NCBI GenBank assembly: GCA_934256705.1
Contig: CAKQPF010000060.1
Span: 1 to 20,466, forward strand
DNA: 20,466 bases
Direction: 5' to 3'
From: an uncultured Prevotella sp.
GTDB taxonomy: Bacteria > Bacteroidota > Bacteroidia > Bacteroidales > Bacteroidaceae
In this document: in pieces, positions 14,966-20,466 of the stretch
Layout of the letters: each line of letters starts with the position of its first letter
How positions within the stretch are numbered: position 1 is the stretch's first letter
Position numbers and translations under genes: made by a program
The notes under the pieces: model-generated
Told to the model about the DNA's origin: nothing
The model's database searches: none
Seen by the model: only the letters and a program-made list of their open reading frames with translations

Positions 14966-15011
14966 TAGGGTCTGTGTTTTTGGTTCCGCAACTATGGAAC
15001 CAGAACCTTTT
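14966..15011. repeat. Left copy of a 46-bp inverted repeat
   Basis: Positions 14966-15011 are 43/46 identical to the reverse complement of 20394-20439. The core is palindromic, GGTTCCG-CAACTA-TGGAACC here (one G-T pair) and fully paired in the right copy. Both copies begin outward with TAGGGT. The last codons of the primase-ATPase (KVLVP and stop) lie inside it. I see no convincing target-site duplication next to either copy. Confidence 0.85.
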
Positions 15012-17277
15012 GATACAAGCCTCTTCCGATATTCATTATTTTTTTTGCTTGACAATAACGGTGTAGCAATGATTTTATATTAGCACCCTGTCCTGCTTTT
15101 TTTCTCAGTTCCTGTAATTGTTTTATCGTGAATGTCTCCGGCAACTGATTAAGCAGAGGCTCAGCCGTCTTGCGGTGGTCTATCTTGGCATTGACGAGTT
15201 CTTCGCTCTCATTGAGATTTTCCTGCACTCGTTGACCGAAAATCCTGCACATCGTGTAGTGCGCCATTTCACCGACCCACCTTGCGAAATTCACGATTTC
15301 ACTTGTTTCCTTGCCGTAAAGTGCGACAAGTGGAATGGCGGCTCTCATCATGAATTCTCCGCAACGGTGGCTGAGGTCGGCTTCGGCTTCGGTGAGCTGT
15401 CCTTCCGAATATCTCACTTCCAGTTCGTCGAACCATGAACCGATGGCTTTCCTCGTCTTTGGCAGATTGATCAGCACGGAGGACTCTCCGCACGCCAGAT
15501 CCTTATGATAGAGGGAAAGCATCAGATTGTCGCATTCCTGCTGCAGTTCGTCCGAAAGGCGTGACATCACGGGCGGGCGGAATGTCCTTTCTGAACGTGG
15601 GACGAGCACTGGAATGCATCTTTGCATCAGTCCGCTCTCACAGTTGTTCGTGGAGAACATCCTTTCGAGCATTGCCTTGGGCGTACCTGCCATGAGCAGT
15701 GACAGCGACATTACGGTCATCGTGTTGCACGTTGCATCCGACATATAGAACTGGCGATGCACGTCTCCGTCCCATCCCTTGCGAAGCAGCACTGACAGGT
15801 CGGAATATGCTGACCTTGATGCGCTTGTGAGTCCATCGACCTCTGAGTATTGTCCCAATAGCATCCCGTTAGGCCCGAGGTTGCTCTGGAGTTCGAGGAT
15901 GGAGGATTTGCTGGTGGTCTCAAAGAGCCGCAAGCGAGGATGATACTTTGGTGGTCGCTCCTTCGCGTTGGCTTTCTTGTCTCTCAGTTCGGCATTCTCC
16001 TTCACTTTCTCCCATTCCATTTCATCATTGGCCTGCAGGGTGTGCTTTACCATCTGCTTGAACAGGTCCGTGCAGTTTCCCTTGCCGCTTCCGGATGGTC
16101 CTATCACGGCTACATACTGGTTTGGTCCTACCGTCCTGCCGTTGAGATAGACGGAACGGAAATGCGATGCGTGGGCGGAGAGTATGGGCAGGGCTGACAG
16201 GAGCAGCATGGGGCGGAAACGGTCGTCGTAGTTGCTGACGAGCAGTTCCAGTAATCTTGGAATCTTTGATGGTGGCTCTGGCGGGTTCCATCCTGCAGAC
16301 AGCTTGTCCATCAGCGCATTGTCGTCATCTTCCGCTTGTGCCTTCTGTTCCTGTGCGGTCATCTGCTGAGCCTTGGCGTTTATCTCACGGAGCGACACGG
16401 TCATGTAGCCTCGGTCTGCAGAGTAGTTGGTGTAGAAATAATCTATCAGCTTACGGCACTCCTGTTCTGCGTAATAGGATGGGAATCTCTCTCTCACGGC
16501 TGATTCCAGTTGTGCTCGGGAAACCAGCTTTGGCAAGCCGACTGACAATATTGCCATGAGGTTGGAGTGGCGTGAGCCGTGCACATCGAGCGCTTGGAGG
16601 CTAAGCCCTGCCTGTTCTACGCACAGGTCGAAGGCATGTAGCGTGGTGGGCGTGCAAGGTTCGGAGTCTTGTTGTTTTGTTGTCTTGTTGTCTTGTTGTT
16701 TTGTTGTTTCAATGTCTGGCTGTGGAGGGTTGACGGCTGTGGGTTGTGGGTCATGGGGTGGTTGCTCGCATTCGCCATTATCGAAGAGCTCGTCAGACAA
16801 GTAGAGGATGTGGTCAGAGGGTGGCGTGAAGAAAACTCTGGTGATGTCCTTTGCGCCCTTGTCGTATTCCACGCCCAAGAGGTCGCTTGCCCATCTTAGG
16901 TTCTCTTCCTGGGTCTTGTCCGGATGGCGACGGAATGCGAGGTGGTAGCCCTTGTTTGCACTACGTTCAAGCATCAGCAAGCCCAGTTCGTCCTTCTTGG
17001 AGAGGATCAGCTCGGGAGCGGACTGCATCTTCTCTTCATAGTCAGGCGACTTCGGGTCAAAATCGACATCCATGCCCACGGACTTGCCCAGTCGCGTTGC
17101 GCATTTCAGACTGCCGTCCTGATTGGGCAAGCAGGAGTAATTGAACTGCACCATGCGCAGTTTGTCAGCCCTCTTGTTGCTCTCCGAGTCACGAATAAGG
17201 CGATAGTCTGACGGACGCGTGACCGGCACCATGTATTTCCGTCCGTCATTGCCCAGTTGTATCAAGTGTACGCTCAT
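14992..17277 (-). CDS. PrimPol-like / DUF3987 ATPase fusion protein
   Basis: This 761-aa protein has two parts. Residues 1-165 look like a BT4734-like archaeo-eukaryotic primase domain: GMDVDFD with Asp70 and Asp72 as metal ligands, KGYHLAF with His112, and DITRVFF with Asp144. A linker rich in Thr, Lys and Gln follows at about 185-210. Residues 335-700 resemble DUF3987, a P-loop ATPase-like domain of mobile elements, with Walker A GPSGSGKGN (393-401) and an acidic segment QYSEVDGL. A helix-rich C-terminus (FTIKQLQELRKKAGQGANIKSLLHRY) could be a winged helix. A primase-helicase for replication of an element is the likely role. It starts 4 bp after the 126-aa gene. A frame at 14694-15083 on the other strand is a shadow. 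Confidence 0.85.
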   Translation of the reverse strand: MSVHLIQLGNDGRKYMVPVTRPSDYRLIRDSESNKRADKLRMVQFNYSCLPNQDGSLKCATRLGKSVGMDVDFDPKSPDYEEKMQSAPELILSKKDELGLLMLERSANKGYHLAFRRHPDKTQEENLRWASDLLGVEYDKGAKDITRVFFTPPSDHILYLSDELFDNGECEQPPHDPQPTAVNPPQPDIETTKQQDNKTTKQQDSEPCTPTTLHAFDLCVEQAGLSLQALDVHGSRHSNLMAILSVGLPKLVSRAQLESAVRERFPSYYAEQECRKLIDYFYTNYSADRGYMTVSLREINAKAQQMTAQEQKAQAEDDDNALMDKLSAGWNPPEPPSKIPRLLELLVSNYDDRFRPMLLLSALPILSAHASHFRSVYLNGRTVGPNQYVAVIGPSGSGKGNCTDLFKQMVKHTLQANDEMEWEKVKENAELRDKKANAKERPPKYHPRLRLFETTSKSSILELQSNLGPNGMLLGQYSEVDGLTSASRSAYSDLSVLLRKGWDGDVHRQFYMSDATCNTMTVMSLSLLMAGTPKAMLERMFSTNNCESGLMQRCIPVLVPRSERTFRPPVMSRLSDELQQECDNLMLSLYHKDLACGESSVLINLPKTRKAIGSWFDELEVRYSEGQLTEAEADLSHRCGEFMMRAAIPLVALYGKETSEIVNFARWVGEMAHYTMCRIFGQRVQENLNESEELVNAKIDHRKTAEPLLNQLPETFTIKQLQELRKKAGQGANIKSLLHRYCQAKKIMNIGRGLYQKVLVP
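16675..16707. repeat. GTT/AAC minisatellite inside the primase-ATPase gene
   Basis: These 33 bases are identical to 17738-17770. In the minus strand they are read in frame as a Thr-Lys-Gln-rich linker (TTKQQDNKTTKQQD) between the two domains of the protein. The unit is that of the intergenic repeats after tamB. Confidence 0.9.
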
Positions 17278-17281
17278 ATCT

Positions 17282-17662
17282 TCAAGGTAATTTACTGAAT
17301 GTCACGTTGATAGCTTCGATATGCTCATAGTTGCGGATAGCGTCAGCCGCACTGAGCGCTTCCTGCACTATCGCGTTCGCGGAGTCCACGTTCTCGCTGT
17401 CATAGATCTTAAGCGTCAGCTGCACTGCATGGTCGATGGTACGGCTTACCCTGCCGTGGGCGAGCTTCTTGATGAGCTTGGAGCGTGCCCGCTTCGTCCG
17501 CTTGACGACGAACTCGAATGAGCCGTCGGAGAGCTGGATGCCTGTGCCGTGGCTCTTGTATTTGGCTACTTGTCCCGGCACTGGATTGTCGGGGCAGAAA
17601 GTGAAGATTTCTGCATCTATCACTGCGAATCCGTTCAGATTCCTTTCATTGTTCTGTTCCAT
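17282..17662 (-). CDS. Conserved protein of unknown function, 126 aa
   Basis: I do not recognise the family. The protein is soluble, with no signal peptide. A beta-rich start (NGFAVIDAEIFTFCPDNPVPGQVAKYKSHGTGIQL) precedes a strongly basic middle (VVKRTKRARSKLIKKLAHGRVSR, residues 53-75), which suggests contact with nucleic acid. The end (ENVDSANAIVQEALSAADAIRNYEHIEAINVTF) is helical. It ends 4 bp before the primase-ATPase start and stands near an SSB-like gene, so a replication accessory role is reasonable but unproven. Confidence 0.75.
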   Translation of the reverse strand: MEQNNERNLNGFAVIDAEIFTFCPDNPVPGQVAKYKSHGTGIQLSDGSFEFVVKRTKRARSKLIKKLAHGRVSRTIDHAVQLTLKIYDSENVDSANAIVQEALSAADAIRNYEHIEAINVTFSKLP

Positions 17663-17737
17663 TTTTCGTGATAAGTTTTAAGGACATGGAATGTTGCGCG
17701 CTTTACCCTGGGAATATCCTCCATATCACGGTTTCCT

Positions 17738-17770
17738 TTTTGTTGTCTTGTTGTCTTGTTGTTTTGTTGT
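17738..17770. repeat. GTT/AAC minisatellite in the leader of the 126-aa gene
   Basis: This stretch of 33 bases is identical to the copy inside the primase-ATPase gene. The repeat family continues on both sides, with more degenerate AAC-rich units near 17799-17828. It fills most of the gap between the SSB-like and 126-aa genes. Confidence 0.9.
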
Positions 17771-17833
17771 CTTGTTGTTTGCCGATACTGTCAACCGAAC
17801 CACCGGACAACTAAACCACCAAACTACATATAA

Positions 17834-18121
17834 TCATCCTATTCTGCTAATTCGTGCCTCATTGCTGAAGCGTGTCACTCCATCCTTGTCCTTCCATTCC
17901 CGGGCAGTGAACTGGAGGATAACAGCGTGGATGGTGCCAGGCTGGAAATCCACGTTGGCTATGCTCTTGGCGTAGTCACCCACGGCTTCCGCATGGATGG
18001 TGTCGATGCCGTCGCTGAGGATGAAGGCACGTGAGGCGAAGACGGTTTGGATGCCGTTGCGGTCGGTGTAGGGGCGTTCCACGAGGGGGAACGCCTGCTT
18101 GATTGTCATTAACTTTTCCAT
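17834..18121 (-). CDS. OB-fold/SSB-like protein, 95 aa
   Basis: The 95-aa protein has an alternating beta-strand pattern with FASRAFILSDGIDTIHAEAVGDYAKSI, then AVILQFTAREWKDKDGVTRFSNEARISRI. The arrangement of strands, the central KDKDGxxR turn and the final acidic-aliphatic strand recall single-strand DNA-binding proteins and the Bacteroidetes DUF3127 family. At 95 residues it holds only one OB-like core. It probably binds DNA during replication of the element whose primase-ATPase follows. Assignment rests on pattern only, so it is moderate. An alternative start is the second Met (residue 5). Confidence 0.6.
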   Translation of the reverse strand: MEKLMTIKQAFPLVERPYTDRNGIQTVFASRAFILSDGIDTIHAEAVGDYAKSIANVDFQPGTIHAVILQFTAREWKDKDGVTRFSNEARISRIG

Positions 18122-18147
18122 TTTCTTGTTTTTGATTTGATTGATTT

Positions 18148-18237
18148 TCAGAGTCGCCCTGTTCGGTCGAGATAGATGATGTATATCATCATGAGTATCA
18201 GGGCGAGGGTCGAGATGATGGTGATTGAGTGCATCAT
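18148..18237 (-). CDS. Tiny membrane protein, 29 aa
   Basis: The frame encodes 29 residues starting MMHSITIISTL, a single hydrophobic stretch of about 20 residues, ending in YLDRTGRL. Its start ATG overlaps the stop of the 27-aa frame (ATGA), the usual sign of translational coupling. Small single-span proteins occur in related islands, but I do not recognise this one. A larger frame through the same DNA starts upstream of the terminator-like hairpin and is unlikely. It ends 26 bp before the SSB-like gene. Confidence 0.5.
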   Translation of the reverse strand: MMHSITIISTLALILMMIYIIYLDRTGRL

Positions 18238-18317
18238 GCCTGTTTCTTCTCCAGTTCGCTGTGAAGGTTGAGGGAGAACGAGAACCGCCAGATGCGGAAT
18301 GTGAAATAAATGCTCAT
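18234..18317 (-). CDS. Tiny basic protein, 27 aa
   Basis: This 27-codon frame starts at ATG 18317, is read as MSIYFTFRIWRFSFSLNL and closes with a Glu/Lys-rich end. It is aromatic and basic, perhaps amphipathic. It starts 44 nt after the T-tract of the hairpin at 18361-18412 and overlaps the next small frame by ATGA. The overlap and clean position support it; with so few codons, chance cannot be excluded. Confidence 0.45.
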   Translation of the reverse strand: MSIYFTFRIWRFSFSLNLHSELEKKQA

Positions 18318-18360
18318 GTCTGTTTTGTTTTTGTTTTGATGAATTGTTATTGTTTATGAG

Positions 18361-18412
18361 AAAAAAAAAGTGCACCGTCAGCCAGACTCTTGTTTTGTCT
18401 GGTTGACGGTGC
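18361..18412 (-). terminator. Rho-independent terminator-like hairpin next to a promoter box
   Basis: GCACCGTCA (18372-18380) pairs with TGACGGTGC (18404-18412) over 9 bp. Six or seven inner pairs follow (CCAGAC/GTCTGG, one extra G-U on the plus strand) around a 9-nt loop. In minus-strand RNA the hairpin is followed, after two bases, by nine U (18369-18361). It either ends the 18496-20317 transcript or attenuates transcription starting at the overlapping -7 box. Confidence 0.8.
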
Positions 18413-18419
18413 AAAGGTA
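18412..18419 (-). promoter_or_regulatory. -7 box TACCTTTG overlapping the hairpin
   Basis: Minus-strand TACCTTTG (18419-18412) followed by CACCG is a good -7 box. A TTG lies 16 and 21 bp upstream but the -33 match is weak. Its last base is the first of the hairpin stem, so transcripts would start inside the terminator-like structure. Confidence 0.6.
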
Positions 18420-18440
18420 AGAATAATAATTCATCCAATA

Positions 18441-18475
18441 CAAGTACGCACTGGTACGCGTACTGGTACTACTTG
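18441..18475. promoter_or_regulatory. Nested palindrome, possible operator
   Basis: CAAGTA and TACTTG bound a 35-bp stretch, with the perfect palindrome GTACGCGTAC (18454-18463) in the middle and a second GGTAC-type motif (CTGGTAC) on either side. It lies 22 bp upstream of the -7 box at 18412-18419, where a repressor or activator would act. It may instead be part of the 3' end of the preceding transcript. Confidence 0.55.
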
Positions 18476-18495
18476 AAAGACTAAAGTGCTGAATG

Positions 18496-18939
18496 TCACT
18501 TTATTCTGTTCAGAATTTTTTTTGAAAATTCTTTCAGGTCGTCAGAGTCCTGCTTTTCCGACCATCTGTTTCTGAGGTTGTCTTTGTTTATTCCCCAAAG
18601 GTCGCTGAAGTCTTTCCATACATCTTTTCTGCCCAAGCATTCCGCTATCCTGTAGGCTATTGCGGCAAGTTTCCATTTCGGCACATTGACTGAAGGCTTG
18701 AGGTCGTCCTGCAGCAATCCTTCCTCTATCACGATGCCGAACATTGCCGTTGCCCTGTTAGAGACAGCCCATTCAGGCAAAGCGCAGGGGTGTCCTTCGG
18801 CTTTGTCCTGACGTTGCGCCGGGCGGTCTTTCAGATTGTTGTTGGTGTAGATGTTCACCTCTCCATTGTCGTGGATGTCAAACATCCTTTCGATGACTGT
18901 CTTGCCATAGAAATTGTTGCTTATGTCTGCCATAGTCAT
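18496..18939 (-). CDS. Protein of unknown function, 147 aa
   Basis: I do not recognise a named family. The N-terminus ISNNFYGKTVIERMF continues with DIHDNGEVNIYTNNN, which resembles the C-terminal end of the upstream 352-aa protein. The C-terminal half (PKWKLAAIAYRIAECLGRKDVWKDFSDLW, then GINKDNLRNRWSEK) is helical and Trp-rich. It faintly recalls the C-terminal part of RteC-type regulators of Bacteroides conjugative transposons, but I would not assign it. The start overlaps the stop of the 352-aa gene by ATGA, so translation is coupled; the second Met (residue 3) is an alternative. It is acidic at the end and has no membrane segment. Confidence 0.75.
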   Translation of the reverse strand: MTMADISNNFYGKTVIERMFDIHDNGEVNIYTNNNLKDRPAQRQDKAEGHPCALPEWAVSNRATAMFGIVIEEGLLQDDLKPSVNVPKWKLAAIAYRIAECLGRKDVWKDFSDLWGINKDNLRNRWSEKQDSDDLKEFSKKILNRIK

Positions 18940-19994
18940 TGATTGATATTTACCTGTTCGTTGCCATGAACGTCCATCAAGCTCTTGAAGTGCATTGTCG
19001 GGTCGATTCGCTTGTTAAGGTTGAAAACCCGTTCTTTCTGCTCGGCAGTCAGTCTATCCCCGAACAGTTTTAATATCATAGTGGGCATTGCTGTCCTTTC
19101 ATGCTCGCATAGAGTCTCGGCATAGTCGAGAATGTCATCAACTTTAACCGAAGGATTGGTCATTCTTTCCCAATCCTCACCTTGCTTTCTAATCAATTCT
19201 TTGTATAAATGCTCATGATACGTAAAGGTAGCCATTATGCAAGGACCCTTAGTCCGAAGTTCATAGGTATTGCCTCTGCATTGTATCAGAAAAGCATGTA
19301 ACAGTATTTTTGTTACGTCATACTGATCTGAGACAAATTCCCAATATTCGATTATTTCCTCTATTCTGTCGGTGCTGAAATTATCTGTCACCCTACGCCA
19401 CCAAGCTGACGAATACGGAAGAAAGGGGTCGTCATCACTGTCGGAACCGGGGGACACCCAATTGGAGAGTTGTGTTTGCATGATATCATGAGGGTCCGCT
19501 GTTTCGTATGACAGATCCATGTAGCCAATGTCATCATCTTCATCCACACGATACCCAAAACTCAGATACTTATCAGCAAATGCAAAACCATTGAATATCG
19601 TTTCGACGTTTTGATACCTGATGGAAGCCGTTTCCTCGTCGGGACTGACAGTCCGCAATATATAAAAGACAATCAGGAAGCATGCGTCTGCATTGAATTT
19701 ATCGCCAAGACTGTGCAGAGCCTCTTCATAGTACCTCTTGTCAAAATCCAAGTCCGGGATGCTGTCGTTGAAGAGACGTACCGACTGGTATCTCGCTTCA
19801 TTGAATAATTGTAGGCGACTCCTCATAGGAAACCGGTCCGACAATTCCTTGCAATCATCATATATGGTATCCACAATTCTCCAGACTTCACTCTCTTCAT
19901 AAAATTCTTCAAGTGAATGCCTCTCGCGATAGATGAATGGTCTTTCTAATATTCTTGTTCCTTCTCTGAATGACATGGTGTTTTGGTAGGTCAA
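18936..19994 (-). CDS. Protein of unknown function, 352 aa
   Basis: I do not recognise the family. The product is soluble, helix-rich and acidic, with no signal peptide or membrane segment. Acidic runs (DEDDDIGYMDLS, GSDSDDDPFLP) lie between helical blocks, and a Tyr/His-rich part follows (IMATFTYHEHLYKELIRKQGEDW). The C-terminus DVHGNEQVNINQ resembles the N-terminal part of the next protein. The gene is 50 bp downstream of the lipoprotein gene with no -7 box between them, so both probably share the promoter at 20349-20380. The ATGA overlap with the 147-aa gene suggests a fixed-ratio pair. Confidence 0.75.
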   Translation of the reverse strand: MTYQNTMSFREGTRILERPFIYRERHSLEEFYEESEVWRIVDTIYDDCKELSDRFPMRSRLQLFNEARYQSVRLFNDSIPDLDFDKRYYEEALHSLGDKFNADACFLIVFYILRTVSPDEETASIRYQNVETIFNGFAFADKYLSFGYRVDEDDDIGYMDLSYETADPHDIMQTQLSNWVSPGSDSDDDPFLPYSSAWWRRVTDNFSTDRIEEIIEYWEFVSDQYDVTKILLHAFLIQCRGNTYELRTKGPCIMATFTYHEHLYKELIRKQGEDWERMTNPSVKVDDILDYAETLCEHERTAMPTMILKLFGDRLTAEQKERVFNLNKRIDPTMHFKSLMDVHGNEQVNINQ

Positions 19995-20044
19995 TTAGTT
20001 GGCTTTAGATTCTGATTTTGTTTGATTGTTTAGGTGTCATTTGC

Positions 20045-20317
20045 TTACAGCTGTCCGCCGCTTCCCATTTCGTTGTTTACGCCCAGAGTGTCAGCAGGGG
20101 AAGATGGATTGGGAGCAGGAGCAGTGACATGGATGGAGTCAACGGAGTCTGTCAAGTCCGGCAAGGCATCGGAATCCGAACCGCACGACATCATCATCGG
20201 CAAAGCGACCGCAAGGATCGCAACGGCGGCTGCCGATTTCAAGGAACAGAAGAAGGAATTCTGAAATTTACCCCCCCCGTTTTGAGTAAGGCGGGATTTT
20301 GAGTTGTTTGTTTTCAT
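20045..20317 (-). CDS. Small lipoprotein, 90 aa
   Basis: Started at ATG 20317, the 90-aa protein has a basic N-terminus (KSRLTQNGGGKFQNS), a hydrophobic stretch (AAAVAILAVALPMMMS) and Cys45 in MMSCGSDSD, a relaxed lipobox. The Ser/Asp run after the Cys fits surface export signals of Bacteroidetes lipoproteins. The mature part is short, Pro/Ser-rich (APAPNPSSPADTLG) and Gly-rich at the end, probably unstructured. The frame stays open upstream to 20431, but that extension covers the promoter and part of the inverted repeat, so 20317 is chosen. A run of eight G lies in codons 14-16 and the following base, where slippage would knock out the product. Confidence 0.78.
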   Translation of the reverse strand: MKTNNSKSRLTQNGGGKFQNSFFCSLKSAAAVAILAVALPMMMSCGSDSDALPDLTDSVDSIHVTAPAPNPSSPADTLGVNNEMGSGGQL

Positions 20318-20348
20318 ACTTGATATTTTGAAATTTTGATTGGTCTTG

Positions 20349-20380
20349 CAAAGGTAGTAAAAAGATTTCATTCTGCCAAA
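20349..20380 (-). promoter_or_regulatory. Promoter of the lipoprotein-352-147 transcript
   Basis: On the minus strand TTTG (20380-20377), 20 bp, then TACCTTTG (20356-20349) matches the Bacteroidetes consensus well. It is 31 bp before the lipoprotein start and just inside the right inverted repeat. Confidence 0.85.
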
Positions 20381-20393
20381 CATAACACAAAAA

Positions 20394-20439
20394 AAAAGGT
20401 TCTGGTTCCGTAGTTGCGGAACCAAAATCACACACCCTA
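20394..20439. repeat. Right copy of the 46-bp inverted repeat
   Basis: It is 43/46 identical to the reverse complement of 14966-15011, with the core GGTTCCG-TAGTTG-CGGAACC perfectly paired. Read on the plus strand it encodes KVLVP and a stop, like the end of the primase-ATPase gene, but no frame precedes it, only poly-A. The two copies point toward each other across 14966-20439. The sequence after it (to 20466) is AT-rich with no feature. Confidence 0.85.
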
Positions 20440-20466
20440 ATATGGCTGAAAGTAATATATATAATA

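Noticed and set aside
14694..15083. Plus-strand frame of 129 codons over the DUF5675/primase junction
   Set aside because: It is antisense to two credible genes and crosses the 46-bp repeat; the product is not protein-like.
18238..18438. N-terminal extension of the 29-aa membrane protein to 96 residues
   Set aside because: It would be translated through the terminator-like hairpin, T-tract and promoter box, and its added sequence is low in complexity (poly-Asn, His).
14966..20439. A classical insertion sequence or transposon
   Set aside because: No transposase, integrase or clear target-site duplication is visible, so only the inverted repeat itself is reported.

Overview
The window looks like chromosomal DNA of a Bacteroidales bacterium, most likely Prevotella or a close relative. 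Three things point there. The promoters are of the Bacteroidetes type (TTTG, 19-20 bp, TAnnTTTG, often ending in TTTGCA) and Shine-Dalgarno sites are largely absent. Several proteins belong to families largely confined to this order (DUF3256, DUF4494, DUF5675, a long TamB, a BT4734/DUF3987-type primase-ATPase). The gene neighbourhoods also fit. No rRNA, tRNA, transposase, integrase or CRISPR array was found.

Left part (1-13828), ordinary chromosome. About 520 bases without a gene carry a 22-bp tandem repeat. Then come a nitroreductase, a flavin-reductase-like protein and an FKBP prolyl isomerase, ending at a strong hairpin. A small acidic 65-aa protein behind its own promoter and a helical protein of unknown function follow. 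Next is a minus-strand promoter/terminator pair that could make a small RNA of about 116 nt. DUF3256 and a short HPPK-like protein (folK) are divergent from promoters that almost touch. A TPR protein converges on, and overlaps by 111 bp, an ABC-permease gene of the LolC/E type, which sits 6 bp downstream of a PLP aminotransferase. DUF4494, a YggS-type PLP homeostasis protein and a 1471-aa TamB protein with a TTG start complete this part.

Boundary (13829-14276). There is no gene here. It holds AAC/GTTGTT-rich repeats in opposite orientations around an array of five small hairpins, four of which have GAA or GGA loops, and then a 13-bp perfect inverted repeat that can also fold another way.

Right part (14277-20466), an accessory block entirely on the minus strand. 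In transcription order it encodes a small lipoprotein, a 352-aa and a 147-aa protein of unknown function that overlap by ATGA and share a short motif at their junction, a terminator-like hairpin fused to a promoter -7 box, two tiny overlapping proteins (27 and 29 aa), an OB-fold/SSB-like protein, a 126-aa unknown, a PrimPol-like/DUF3987 ATPase fusion, a DUF5675 protein with a His...Cys motif recalling L,D-transpeptidases, and a 53-aa unknown. It resembles the BT4734/VirE-type modules of Bacteroidales genomic islands, so replication or mobility of an element is the best guess, but no recombinase is visible. A 46-bp imperfect inverted repeat (43 of 46 identical) encloses 14966-20439 and leaves DUF5675 and the 53-aa gene outside. 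This repeat pair, the promoter-terminator fusion and the shared junction motif are the most interesting signals.
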